DNA from: Candidatus Amarobacillus elongatus
Lineage (GTDB): Bacteria > Chloroflexota > Dehalococcoidia > Tepidiformales > Tepidiformaceae
Length of the DNA: 64,000 nt
Assembly: GCA_016703545.1 (NCBI GenBank)
Contig: JADJBX010000001.1
Coordinates: 744,001-808,000, forward strand
Direction of reading: 5' to 3'
Part shown: in pieces, positions 8,546 through 18,299 of the stretch
How the letters are laid out: the number at the start of each line of letters is the position of its first letter
How positions within the stretch are numbered: position 1 is the first letter of the stretch
Program-made: the position numbers and the translations under genes
Notes under the pieces: generated by a model
The model's database searches: none
What the model was told of the DNA's origin: nothing
The model's input: the letters and a program-made list of their open reading frames with translations, nothing else

Positions 8546-11077
8546 ATGACGGCACGCGCACGGACAACGCGACCCCGCGCCCGCCGCGCCACGAAACGGC
8601 GTGGCTTCGCGCTGCATTGGCCTCGTGATTGGAAGCGGCACGGCGCGACCGGGGCGGCGATCGTCGCCGTCTGCATTGTCGCGTCCGCGTTTCTCGTGGA
8701 CTTTGGCGCCGTCACGGCGGGCGGCCGCGATTGGCTCATGGAGACGTTCGGCGCCGGGCTGGTGATCCTCGCCATCCTGTCGGCACTCGGGGGCACGGCG
8801 CTATCACGGCGGCTGTACCTGCAGCGCGGCGTGTTCGCTCGGCAGGCGTCGGGCGTGCTCGCGCTGGCGCTGTTCGCATGGGGTGGGCTTGGCCTGAACC
8901 ACGTGAACTGGACCGCGGGCGGTGTCCATTTTTCCGAAGTGACCCTCGGCGGGCGGATCGGGCACGCCATCGTCTCCGGCCCGATGGGGTTGGTGGCGTG
9001 GGCGAGCCTGTTCGTGCTCGGCATGGCGCTGGCGGCGCCGCGGCCGACGCGCTGGTTCGCACGCAACGCGCCGGAAGGGGTGCGCTACGCATGGCAGCGT
9101 CGCTGGCCGCACCAGGCGGCGGCGGCGGCGGGGCGCTCCTTCCTCGCCATCGGCAAGGGAGCGGTGTCGCTTGTGGCGTTCGCGTTCCACCGCCCGGGCG
9201 ATGACGCGGAGGACGACACCCCCGTGATTGGCGGAACGCTGCGGGACCGGCTCGACATCTCGCCGGCGGCCTCGCACGAGGCCGAGCCGCGCGTCTTCCG
9301 GCCGAGTATCGACCCGTCGTCGCCTTCCTCGGCGATGGGAGCGGGCGCGGCGGCGCACTTTAGCGCCTCGAGCGTGACCGTCCTCGAACGCGAGCCCGTG
9401 GCATTCGAAGCGCCGGAAGCGGATTTCGCGGACGAGCCGGACGAGGACGCCGGGCAGCCGGACGAGACAGTGGCGCTCGTGGATGCGGGAGAAGACGGGG
9501 AGGAAGAGCAGCCGGAACAGCTCGCATTCATTCTCGGGCGGCCGGGCGGATGGGCGCTGCCGGACATCGGGATGCTGCACGCGCCGCAGATCAGCCCCAG
9601 CCGGCGGCACGACAACGCCGCCCGCGCCCAGCTCATCGTCGATACGCTGGCGAGCTTCGGGGTGGACGCGAGCGTGGTCGAGGTGAACGAAGGGCCGACG
9701 GTGACACAGTTCGGGGTGGAGCCGGGCTGGGAGGTTCGCTACAAGGAGCTGCAGCTCAAGGACGAACAGGGCAAGACGCGCGTCGGGCCCGGCGGACGGG
9801 CGCAGACGGAACGGGTGGAGGTCTCGCGGACGCGGGTGCGCGTCAACAAGATCACGGCGCTACAGAACGACCTCGCGCTGGCGCTGGCGGCGCCGAGCCT
9901 GCGCATCGAGGCGCCGGTCCCGGGGCGCGCCATCGTGGGCATCGAAGTGCCGAACGACAGCGCGACGGTGGTCACCCTTCGCCACGTGATGGAGACGAAG
10001 GAGTTCACGGACCTGGAGCGAAAATCGAAGCTGGCGATCGCTCTGGGGAAGGGTGTCTCGGGGACGCCCGTGGTGGCCGACCTCGCGCGGATGCCGCACC
10101 TCCTCATCGCGGGGGCGACGGGCAGCGGCAAGAGCGTCTGCATCAACGCCATCATCGCCGGGATCATGATGAACGCGACGCCGGACCAGGTTCGCTTCGT
10201 GATGGTCGACCCCAAGCGGGTGGAGCTGACGGCGTACGGCAACATCCCGCACCTCGCGTTCAGCGAAGTCATCGTGGACATGGACAAGGTGGTGGGGACG
10301 CTGCAGGCCGTCGTCTCGGAGATGGAGGCGCGCTACAAGAAGTTCGAACAGGTGGGCGTGCGGAACCTGGAGGCGTACAACCGCCACCCGCGCGTGATGA
10401 AGAAGCTGCCGTTCTGGGTGGTCATCATCGACGAACTCGCGGACCTGATGATGGTGGCGCCGTTCGAGGTCGAAAAGCTGCTCTGCCGGCTGGCGCAGCT
10501 GGCGCGCGCGACGGGCATCCACCTCGTGGTGGCGACGCAGCGGCCCTCGGTGGACGTGGTGACGGGCCTGATCAAGGCGAACTTCCCGACGCGTATCGCC
10601 TTCGCGGTGACGTCGCAGACCGACTCGCGGACGATCCTGGACATGGGCGGGGCGGAGAAGCTGCTGGGCCGCGGCGACATGCTCTATATGCCCACGGACG
10701 TCGCCAAGCCCATCCGCATCCAGGGGGTGTACGTCTCGGACGCCGAAGTCGAGCGCCTGGTGGAGTTCTGGACGGATGAGCGGTTCAGCGAGCTCGCGCC
10801 GGAGACGGCGGACGACCTGCTGGAGAAGGCGCTCGTCGAACTGAACGGCGGCGAGGACATCGAGATCGACGAGGACGAACCGATCGTGAAGCGCGCGCGG
10901 GAACTGGCGATGGAGCACCAGCGGGTGTCGCCGTCGCTCTTCCAGCGGCGGCTGCGAATCGGGTACGTCAAGGCGGCACGGCTCATCGACCTGCTGGCCG
11001 ACGAGGGAATCATCGGCCCGCGGGAGGAAGGCGAATCGCGCACCGTCCTGGTCCGGGCGGGTGACGGATTCGATTGA
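8546..11077 (+). CDS. ftsK: DNA translocase FtsK/SpoIIIE
   Basis: 843-residue septal DNA pump. The N-terminus is Arg-rich, followed by about four membrane segments up to residue 165, an acidic linker (about 220-320), and the RecA-like motor with Walker A GATGSGKSVC near residue 525, Walker B VIIDELADLMMV, and VVATQRPSVDV. A C-terminal winged-helix gamma domain (VSPSLFQRRLRIGYVKAARLI) reads KOPS-type sites. ATG at 8546 has AAGGAG 8 bases upstream; the GTG at 8540 is too close to it. The stop overlaps the next gene by 17 bp. Confidence 0.95.
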   Translation: MTARARTTRPRARRATKRRGFALHWPRDWKRHGATGAAIVAVCIVASAFLVDFGAVTAGGRDWLMETFGAGLVILAILSALGGTALSRRLYLQRGVFARQASGVLALALFAWGGLGLNHVNWTAGGVHFSEVTLGGRIGHAIVSGPMGLVAWASLFVLGMALAAPRPTRWFARNAPEGVRYAWQRRWPHQAAAAAGRSFLAIGKGAVSLVAFAFHRPGDDAEDDTPVIGGTLRDRLDISPAASHEAEPRVFRPSIDPSSPSSAMGAGAAAHFSASSVTVLEREPVAFEAPEADFADEPDEDAGQPDETVALVDAGEDGEEEQPEQLAFILGRPGGWALPDIGMLHAPQISPSRRHDNAARAQLIVDTLASFGVDASVVEVNEGPTVTQFGVEPGWEVRYKELQLKDEQGKTRVGPGGRAQTERVEVSRTRVRVNKITALQNDLALALAAPSLRIEAPVPGRAIVGIEVPNDSATVVTLRHVMETKEFTDLERKSKLAIALGKGVSGTPVVADLARMPHLLIAGATGSGKSVCINAIIAGIMMNATPDQVRFVMVDPKRVELTAYGNIPHLAFSEVIVDMDKVVGTLQAVVSEMEARYKKFEQVGVRNLEAYNRHPRVMKKLPFWVVIIDELADLMMVAPFEVEKLLCRLAQLARATGIHLVVATQRPSVDVVTGLIKANFPTRIAFAVTSQTDSRTILDMGGAEKLLGRGDMLYMPTDVAKPIRIQGVYVSDAEVERLVEFWTDERFSELAPETADDLLEKALVELNGGEDIEIDEDEPIVKRARELAMEHQRVSPSLFQRRLRIGYVKAARLIDLLADEGIIGPREEGESRTVLVRAGDGFD

Positions 11078-12904
11078 TAGACTGACTGCGATGGTGAAGA
11101 CGATCCGTGGAATCCTGCGACGTGGCGAAGGCGAGAGTGTTCCTCCGCCTCAGCCGCCGCACGAACACTGCCTCTCCTGTGGCGCCGACCTCGAGGGATC
11201 CCGTTCGTACGAACGGTACCGCGTGTGTCACGCGTGCGGCTTCCACTTCCACCTCTCGGCGCGCGAACGGCTGGCGACGCTGCTCGACCCGGGGAGCTTC
11301 GACGAATCCGACCGCGGCGTCACCGCGATTGACCCGCTGTCGTTCGCGGACCGCCACTCGTACCGGTCGCGCGTGATTAGTGCACAGCGGCGGACGGGAC
11401 TGGCGGAGGCGGCGCTAACGGGCCGCGGGACGATCTTCGGCCGCGAACTCGTGGTCGCCGTGGTGGACTTCGCCTTCCTTGGCGGGTCCATCGGCGTGGC
11501 GGCGGGCGAACGGCTGGCGCGGGCGTTCGAAAAGGCGGCATCGCGGCGCGTGGCGGTGGTGACGGTCTGCTCGACCTCGGGGACGCGGATGCAGGAGGGG
11601 CTGCTGGCGCTGATGCAGGCGCCGCGGGTGGCGGCGGCGGCGCGCCGGCACAGCCGCCTCGGGCTGCCGCACATCTCGGTCGTGACGGATCCAACGACGG
11701 GATCCGCTTACGCCGGCTTCGTGAACCTCGCGGACGTGATCATCGCGGAGCCGAACGCGCTCGTCGGCTACGCGGCGCTGCGGGCGCTGCAGGAAGAGGC
11801 GGGCGACGACCTGCCGGCAGGGTCGCACACATCGGAATCGCACCTGAAGGCGGGGCTGATCGACGCGGTGGTGGCGCGGCCGCAGCTGCGGGACACGATC
11901 GCGCTGCTTCTCGACCTGCTGCAGAGCGACTACCAGCTGAGCGCGGGCACGCAGGTGCAGCACGGCCATCTGCAGCACACACCGCACGGGGCGTGGGCGC
12001 AGCTCCAGCTTTCGCGCCACTCCGAGCGGCCGACGGCGCCGGACCTCATTCCGCGCATGACGACGTCATTCTTCGAACTCCACGGCGACCGCATGGGCAC
12101 CGACGACCGGTGCGTGGTCATCGGCGTGGCCTCCCCCGCGGGCGAGGCAGTGGTAATTGCCGGGCAGAACCGGCCGCACGCGGCGGGCGGCGAAGCCGAC
12201 GGCTGGGTGCGGCCGGGCGGGTTCCGCAAGGCGAAGCGCGCGATGGAGCTGGCGGCGAAGTTCAACCTGCCGCTCGTCACGCTCGTGGACACGGCGGGGG
12301 CACACCCGGGGATCGAAAGCGAACAGGCGGGACTGGGGCACGCGATCGCGGAGTGCATGGCGACCATGCTCGAAATCCCCGTGCCCACGGTCGCGGTGAT
12401 CATCGGTGAGGGCAACAGCGAGGGCGCGATGGCCATGGCCGTCGCCGACCGCGTTCTGATGCTCGACAACGCCGTGTACGAGGTCATCCGGCCGGAAGAA
12501 GCGGCCCGCATCCTCTTCGGGGAACCCTCCAAGGCGGGCGAAGCGGCCGAACGGCTGCGGATCACGTCACACGATTGCCTGCGGCTCGGGATCGCGGACG
12601 CGACGGTGCCGGAGCCCGGTGAGGGCGCGCACACGGACCACCAGGAGACCGCCCAGCTCGTGCGGCGGGCGGTCATTCGCGAACTGACACGGCTGCAGCG
12701 GCAGCGCCCGAAGAAGCTTTCGTCGAACGGCGGTACGACCGGTACCGCGAGACGGGTTCCACGCGATCGTGGGTGCGGGGGACGCTGGAGCGGCGGCTCG
12801 CGCACCTGTTCGACCGCCTGGGCGCGGCGAAGGACCGGCTGCGAGGGCGGACCTCCCCGTTCCGGCGCAAGGACGAGTTGGACGAGACCGACATCCCGGT
12901 GTGA
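11061..12904 (+). CDS. accDA: Fused acetyl-CoA carboxylase carboxyltransferase beta-alpha subunit (AccDA), C-terminal frameshift
   Basis: Transfers the carboxyl group from biotin carboxyl carrier to acetyl-CoA, making malonyl-CoA. The N-terminal half is AccD: zinc finger Cys37, 40, 56 and 59 (CLSC...CHAC), then FLGGSIGVAAGERL and STSGTRMQEG. The C-terminal half is AccA: FFELHGDRMGTDD, DTAGAHPGIESEQ and GEGNSEGAMAMA. One polypeptide thus replaces two subunits. Near 12719 one base is missing in a CTTT run; the true tail RRYDRYRETGSTRSWVRG, ending DELDETDIPV at 12904, is in another frame. GTG 11061 overlaps ftsK; ATG 11091 is an alternative start. No accB or accC is nearby. Confidence 0.9.
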
Positions 12905-12953
12905 GGCGGGCCGGGCGGAATGCCCGGCGGCCGGCGCGCGCGGCCGGGGTGGG

Positions 12954-13979
12954 TTACAGGCCCTGGTTGAAGTCGGAGAAGCCGAAGAAGCTGTTCAGGC
13001 CCGTGAGGCGCCCGTAGTACAGGAGCACGCCCACGCTCAGGAGCATGACGGCGCTGGCGACTTCGATGATCCCCGAGTAGGGCGCGATCTTGCGGAAGAA
13101 CTTCTGGGAATCGGAGAGCATGAGGCCCGTGACCAGGAAGGGGATGCTGAACCCGGCCGAATACGCGACGAGCAGGTAAGCGCCGGTCCACGCGTTCGAG
13201 GACTGCCCCGCGAGGGTAAGGATGCTGCCGAGAATCGGGCCGATGCAGGGCGTCCAGCCGAGAGCGAAGGCGCCGCCAACCAGCGCCGATCGCCCGTAGC
13301 TCACCTCGCGGTGATGGCCGACGTCGGCGGTGAAGGTGCGCAGCAGGAACGGGAGCTGCAGGTAACCGGCGAAGCGCAGCCAGGCCGCGAGCAGTACGCC
13401 ACCGAGGAGCGCGAGGCCGGGGCGGTCGCCGCGCAGTTCGGCGACTTCGGCGGTGAAGAAGAAGACGGCGGTCAGGCCCAAAAGGAGCCAGGCGGCGCGC
13501 ATGGGCGAGGCGCGGCCGCGCGGCGGGATGAGCACGACGCCCATCAGCATCAGCAGCACGCCCGCGACCTTCTGCAGCTCTTCGCGGTTGTCCTGGAAGA
13601 AGTACGAGCCGAGGAGCCCGGCACTGGTGCCGAGGATGATGAAGATGAAGGTCAGGCCGGAGACGAAGGCGACGGCGTGCGTGAACGTGACGCGGCGGTT
13701 CACGGAGATGCGGCCGCCCTGGATGCTGCCGCCGGAGATCTGGGTGATGTAGATGGGCACGATGGGCAGCACGCACGGCGAGACGAACGAGAGCACGCCG
13801 GCGGAGAACGCCAGCAGCGGGCCCGCCGGCCCCTCCAGGCTGAAGCTGTCACTGGTCAGCGGGCCGAGGCCGAATGCCGCGAGGGGGACGAGGATGAGCG
13901 CTGCCAGCACGCCGTAGATCAGCGTGCGCGTCGAGAATTGTCCGCTCCGGGATGCGTGCCCCTGCGTCGCCACGTCCAC
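12954..13979 (-). CDS. ccdA: CcdA-type cytochrome c biogenesis/thiol-disulfide membrane protein
   Basis: 341 residues with about eight hydrophobic segments. The two redox cysteines sit in the classic repeats FVSPCVLPIVP and GWTPCIGPILG. CcdA/DsbD-type proteins carry reducing equivalents from cytosolic thioredoxin across the membrane for cytochrome c assembly or thiol repair. An extra N-terminal helix and a third lobe make it longer than minimal CcdA (about 220-240). No cytochrome or thioredoxin gene adjoins it, so the partner is unknown. It converges with accDA. Confidence 0.88.
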   Translation of the reverse strand: MDVATQGHASRSGQFSTRTLIYGVLAALILVPLAAFGLGPLTSDSFSLEGPAGPLLAFSAGVLSFVSPCVLPIVPIYITQISGGSIQGGRISVNRRVTFTHAVAFVSGLTFIFIILGTSAGLLGSYFFQDNREELQKVAGVLLMLMGVVLIPPRGRASPMRAAWLLLGLTAVFFFTAEVAELRGDRPGLALLGGVLLAAWLRFAGYLQLPFLLRTFTADVGHHREVSYGRSALVGGAFALGWTPCIGPILGSILTLAGQSSNAWTGAYLLVAYSAGFSIPFLVTGLMLSDSQKFFRKIAPYSGIIEVASAVMLLSVGVLLYYGRLTGLNSFFGFSDFNQGL

Positions 13980-14200
13980 TCCCCTCGTGTCTACCGACCA
14001 TCATAGTGGGCCGGGGGGAAGGCGCCCGGATAGGGCCAAAAGGCGGAAGTTGGGGTTACCCGCTCGCCTTCGGGGTTAGGGCGCGAGACCTCGCGGTGAA
14101 CTCGCGCGGGGCACGCCGTGGGCCACCATGGAGGTGGCGAGCGGCGGCCGCGACCGGAGACGGCCGCGGCCATCCGCGAGGTGTGCCCGTTCGACGAAGG

Positions 14201-15100
14201 CTAGGAACCGGCGACGGGACGGGTGTGGGGTGCGTTCGCATTGGCGCCGCGGAAGTCCCGGAAGGGGCCGTCGCGCCATTCGAGCGCACCCTTGAGGCCG
14301 TCCTCGCGCAGGCGGCGGTTCCACTCCTGGGCGGCCGGGCGATGCTTGCTCATGGCCTCGACATCGGTGCCGGACATGAGGCCGGTGCGGATGCCCATCG
14401 CCTCGTACTGCCGGTTCACCGAGCGCTTGGAGTACAGCAGCATGTCGTTGTCGATGTTGGCCATGCGGCGCGCGAACCGCTCGGTGAAGGCAGCCAGTTC
14501 GGCGGGCGCGACGGCGTAGGTCGCCCATCCCATGGTGGCCATATCGCGGCCGGAGAAGGAATCGCCGACGTAGGCGAACTCGCGCGCCTTCGTCATCGGC
14601 AGGTGCCACGGGGCCCACATGATGTCCATGGTGCCCATGGCACGCACGGGCGGGTACCCGATCTGCGCGTCCTCGGCGACGATGCGGAAATCGCAGAAGC
14701 TGGCGAGCTCGGTGCCGCCGGCGAGGCAGTACCCCTGCACCTGCGCGACGACGGGCTTGGCGAGCTCCCAGATGATCCAGTTGCCGAGAAGGACGTGGCG
14801 CGACCAGTCGTAGTGCGCGGGATGGGTGGTGTTGGTGTCGGGGAGCATGGAACGCGGGTGGACGTACTTCGAGCCCTCGGCGGCGGCGCGCGACGGGGAG
14901 AGGTCGTACCCGGCGCTGAAGGCGCGGCCGTTGGCGCGGAGGACGATGACGCCGACGGAACGGTCGGCCTCGGCCTCCTTGAGGGCGTGGAAGAGTTCGC
15001 CGCGCAGGTCGTTGGAAAGCGCGTTCAGCTTCTCGGGGCGGTTGAGCGTGATGAACGCGAGGCGTCCGTCGGTTTCGTAGAGGATGTGGTCGTAGGTCAC
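14201..15100 (-). CDS. Enoyl-CoA hydratase/isomerase (crotonase) family protein
   Basis: 299 residues. Crotonase-fold features: FITLNRPEKLNALS, RAFSAGYDLSPS (first oxyanion segment), and QVQGYCLAGGTELAS (second), then IGYPPVRAMGTMDIM. The usual hydratase glutamates are not clearly both present, so hydratase, isomerase or another acyl-CoA reaction remains open. It is about 35 residues longer than a minimal crotonase because of inserts around residues 75-100 and the tail. It stands alone, with 220 bp of non-coding DNA towards ccdA. Confidence 0.85.
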   Translation of the reverse strand: MTYDHILYETDGRLAFITLNRPEKLNALSNDLRGELFHALKEAEADRSVGVIVLRANGRAFSAGYDLSPSRAAAEGSKYVHPRSMLPDTNTTHPAHYDWSRHVLLGNWIIWELAKPVVAQVQGYCLAGGTELASFCDFRIVAEDAQIGYPPVRAMGTMDIMWAPWHLPMTKAREFAYVGDSFSGRDMATMGWATYAVAPAELAAFTERFARRMANIDNDMLLYSKRSVNRQYEAMGIRTGLMSGTDVEAMSKHRPAAQEWNRRLREDGLKGALEWRDGPFRDFRGANANAPHTRPVAGS

Positions 15101-15161
15101 GGTGCGCTCCGGGGTGGTCTGGGGCGCAGTCTACGCGGGGGCGGGAAGGGGCGGGAGGTGG

Positions 15162-15410
15162 CTACTCGCCGCCGCCGTCGTCGCCGGCGGGGGCATCGTC
15201 AAGGGCGGGGGCATCGAGCCCAAGGAGGCGGAGGCGGGCCCGGTCGTACGCTGCCTTGGCGCGCGCCTCGCGGTTGAGCAGCCCCTTGAGCTGGTCGGGG
15301 CGGAGGCGCTCGTCCTCCAGAAAGACGCGATGGAGGTGGTCGACCTGCTTGCGCCACGCGTCCCACGCCGCGCGATAGGCGGCGGCGGTCTCCTCATCGG
15401 CGAACGGCAT
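15162..15410 (-). CDS. Small hypothetical protein, charged helical
   Basis: 82 residues starting MPFADEETAAAYRAAWDAWR and ending in a Gly/Asp-rich tail. It is mostly predicted helix with Arg and Leu heptads, soluble, with no motif I recognise. It lies between the crotonase gene and the frameshifted gene on the same strand, 61 bp from the former. Codon use (G/C third positions) matches real genes here. The function is unknown. Confidence 0.55.
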   Translation of the reverse strand: MPFADEETAAAYRAAWDAWRKQVDHLHRVFLEDERLRPDQLKGLLNREARAKAAYDRARLRLLGLDAPALDDAPAGDDGGGE

Positions 15411-15448
15411 GGAGCCCCTCCGTCACGTGGAAGCGCAAGGCCCCCGGC

Positions 15449-16487
15449 TCAACGCCGCGCCTCCACACGCGGATCGACGCGGATGGTACCGAGGTATGTG
15501 AAGGCGATCTGGAAGTTGTCGGTGTCCTCCACGTCTTCCTTCGCCTCTTTCATGATGCTGACCACCTGGCCGGCGCTCTGCTGGTAGAGCCTCCCCGCGG
15601 GGGACTCGCGCAGTTCGCGAACAATGGACTCGTTGTACTGGCTGAACTCTCTCTCAGAGGCCTCGGTCTTCTCCCCGGCCTTGACGACGGACTTCGAGAG
15701 GTTCTTGTCCGTCGCCTTCAGCCGGGAATTGACGATGCCCCGGAACATCTTCTTCAGGACCTTGGTTTCACGAAGCGAGTCGGCGACGCCCATCCAACGG
15801 TCGCGCGATTTCCCGGCGCTGGCTGTGTTCCTGGTCGCGCGATCGCGGGACGCGAACGACCGAAACAGCGACTTGGGGGCGCGCTTGACGCCCTTATTCG
15901 TCTCCTGTTGGACGATCTGCCGGGTGGCCTCGACCAGCGTTTCCCACGCACGGACCCCGGGCTCGTAGGAACGCTCGCTGAGCAACCTGTCCATCTTCCC
16001 GGGTGCGTCCTCTGGCTTCGAGTTGACGAAGACGGAATCGAGCTTCTTCACGGCACCCTTGAGGTGGTATCCCGCCTTCTTCAGTTCGGGGCGATTTCCG
16101 CTCGTTGTCGCCTTCCGGCTGCTGCTCGCCCGGAACCTGGTTGTTGCCCTCCTGCGGGACGACGTCGCCCTGATTGCCCTCGGTGTCCTCTTTCTCGTTC
16201 TGCTCTTGCTCCTGCGGCGGATCATCGCGCTGGATGACGTCGCGCTGGGCGAGGGTGGGGTCGGTGAGGCGGGCGATGTGGTTCGCGACGGCACGGTTCC
16301 CGGCGATGTTCTGCAGGCGGAGCATGTCGGGCGCGCGCAGGAGCTGGGGCGCGTTCTGCGCGTGGCGGATCAGCTGCTCATCGCTCGTCTCCCCGAGCGT
16401 GCGCCGGCGGATGCGGCGACGGGACGAGTGGTCATGCGAGGGAGCGGTCCGCTGGGGGGCGCGAAGAGTGGAGGGACGATTGGCCAC
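15449..16487 (-). CDS. Unknown protein with eCIS-cargo-like LQxxAGNRAV motif, frameshifted
   Basis: The first frame (16487 to about 16095) has a basic N-terminus, then LRLQNIAGNRAVANHIAR, QRDVIQRDD, and a Gln/Glu/Asn-rich linker. The second frame (about 16095 to 15449) continues PELKKAGYHLKGAVKKLDS and ends with a helix-rich domain. The net shift is plus one (or minus two). The motif LQRxAGNxAVxxLL is familiar from the N-termini of DUF4157 and other proteins tied to extracellular contractile injection systems. About 345 residues when joined. No injection-system structural gene is in the window. The C-terminal domain is not recognised. Confidence 0.6.
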
Positions 16488-16600
16488 TGGTCTTCTCTCG
16501 GGCGATGGCGCCGCCCCGGTAGTCTACCGGATTCGCTCGCGATCGTTGTACCAGCGCGATGAAGAAACGGAGACGAGTACGGCCGCGGGCGAAACTTCCG

Positions 16601-16645
16601 AGGGCTTTCGAGGGCTTTCGAGGGCTTTCGAGGGCTTTCGAGGGC
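16601..16645. repeat. 10-bp tandem repeat, four perfect copies
   Basis: The unit AGGGCTTTCG occurs four times without change (16601-16640), with a degenerate half copy before (CTTCCG) and AGGGC after. It lies about 115 bp upstream of the frameshifted gene that starts at 16487 and just beyond the tRNA terminator. The period of ten bases could matter for DNA bending or be slippage junk. Confidence 0.9.
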
Positions 16646-16671
16646 GCGGGGTACGGTATGTTGGGAAAACC

Positions 16672-16700
16672 AAAACGGACAGGCGCGTTGCCTGTCCGTT
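16672..16700 (-). terminator. Terminator after tRNA-Glu
   Basis: Perfect 11-bp stem AACGGACAGGC / GCCTGTCCGTT around a 5-base loop at 16685-16689. On the minus strand it follows the tRNA 3' end and is followed by TTTTGGTTTTCC, a good Rho-independent terminator. Confidence 0.85.
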
Positions 16701-16710
16701 CGTCTTGGTT

Positions 16711-16787
16711 TGGTAGCGCATAGGGGATTCGAACCCCTGATCTCCGCCTTGAGAGGGCGATGTCCTGGGCCGCTAGACGAATGCGCC
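16711..16787 (-). tRNA. tRNA-Glu (anticodon CTC)
   Basis: Read on the minus strand: acceptor GGCGCAT pairs with ATGCGCT (one G-U at the end), the anticodon stem TCGCC/GGCGG holds the loop CTCTCAA with anticodon CTC, and the T arm is CAGGGGTTCGAATCCCCTA. The 3' CCA is encoded (TGG at 16711-16713). Length 77 with CCA. A strong terminator follows directly, so it is probably transcribed alone. Confidence 0.93.
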
Positions 16788-16834
16788 GTGCATGCAGAAT
16801 AGCGCAGAGTACGAAAACCGGGCAAGGATTCACC

Positions 16835-18128
16835 GTGAAGCTTCGCTACTCCATCGCCGCCGTAATCACGGCCATCGCGCTCAGCGCCAGCCTGGCGTGC
16901 TCGCACGGGGATTCCAGGCAGGAGGCCGGCGAGACCCGGGACCCGGCGCTGCCCACCGCGCAGGCGCTCCCGGACGATTTCGCCAGAGTGCTGGCGGAGG
17001 TGGCGGCGGTGCGCGAGCTCCCGGCGCCGATGGGGATGAAGGTGGGATTCGTGCCCCGGTCCCAGGTGGTCGCGCTGCTCGATTCGCTCACGACCGACGA
17101 AGATCGCCACTCTTTCGCGACCACGACGACGCTGTACCGGCTGCTCGGGCACCTGGGGAAGGAGCAGGACTTCCTGAGCGTGTATCGCAGCTTCGGCGCG
17201 GCCGCCGTGGCCGGGCTGTATTCGCCGCTGGAGGATACGCTCTGGGTGGTCAGCGACGAGTCGAACCCGGCGTTCGCGAAGCTGCCGGCCCAGGAGAAGG
17301 AGACGCTCGCGCACGAGCTTGTGCATGCGATCCAGGACGGCGCCTTCGATTCGGTGGCGCAGTACCGGTCATCGCCGACGACCTGACGCGCGAGCCTCTC
17401 ATGACGGCGCTGGTAAGGGGACGCGATGACACACCAGCACCGTTGGGCGCAGAAGCACCGCCGTTCCCGCGGGAACGGGCGCGGGCCGGGCGATGCAGGG
17501 CTGCTCCGGTATCGCCGCATGCCGTGCCGCCATCGCGCGCCGAACTGCTCTCTTCCTATACGACGGGCGGAACTGTAAGGATGGCTGATCGCGGCTCGGA
17601 GCCGCGGGGGTAACGGCACTGTTCCGGTCGCTTCCGCGGAACACCTCCTACGTCTTGCACCCGGAGCTGTTGAATTCGGAGTGGAAGGCGGCGGCGGTCT
17701 CGCTGCCGGACCTCTCGAAGGCGCTGGGAAACGGGTTCACGCGCGAATCGGGGGGTACGTTCGGGGAGTTCTCCCTGCGGAACTGGCTGCAATCGCGGCT
17801 GAAGGCGCTCGACGCGGCGAACGCGGCGGCGGGCTGGGACGGCGACCACTACGACGTGTACGTGAGTGGCAAGGAGAGCGTCGCGGTGTTCCGTCTGCGG
17901 TTCCGCGACGAGGCGGAAGCGCGCCAGTTCGCGGAGGCGCAGCAGGCGTACCTGAAGGCGACCAACGCCGCCCCGGCCGGCGGCGACGCGCGCGTGGTGG
18001 CGACGCCGGACGGCATCGCGACGGCGACGACCGGGGTGCGCGGGGTGGAGGTGGTATTCACGCTGGCGAACTCGCCGGAGCTGGCGAAGCGGGCGCTGGA
18101 CGCGCTCTCGGGAAGCTGGTTAAGGTAA
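16835..18128 (+). pseudogene. HExxH lipoprotein gene broken by several frameshifts
   Basis: GTG at 16835 (AAGGA upstream) opens a lipoprotein signal ending LSASLAC, then a soluble domain up to the zinc-peptidase-like motif LAHELVHAIQD near residue 165. Frame one stops at 17384-17386. The next pieces appear in other frames: VIADDLTREPLMTALV from 17368, GDAMTHQHRWAQKH around 17420-17460, ELLSSYTTGGTVRM around 17540, and a last frame from about 17610 to 18128 (LFRSLPRNTSYVLHPELLN to the end). At least four indels in 300 bp argue for real decay rather than single errors. The family is not named with confidence. Confidence 0.7.
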
Positions 18129-18299
18129 TAACATCAGTCCGAAGACATAGCCGAGACAGTTCGAGAGCCGGGTAACGGTGTAGGCACTGCGCGGTCCCCT
18201 CGGGCCTCGCAAGCGCTGCTCCAGCCATGAGTTCCATGAAGAGGAAGAGGGTGCCCCAGTAGGATGCTGTCAGCACCAAACCTACGGAGATGCACCCTG

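Noticed and set aside
12905..14006. Extension of the AccDA frame through the ccdA region
   Set aside because: The open frame past about 12720 is only the result of the lost base; its residues are Gly/Glu/Arg-rich nonsense antisense to ccdA, while the real C-terminus is found in the next frame.
16601..16645. Possible CRISPR array
   Set aside because: The repeats are only 10 bp and directly adjoining, without spacers, and no cas gene is near.
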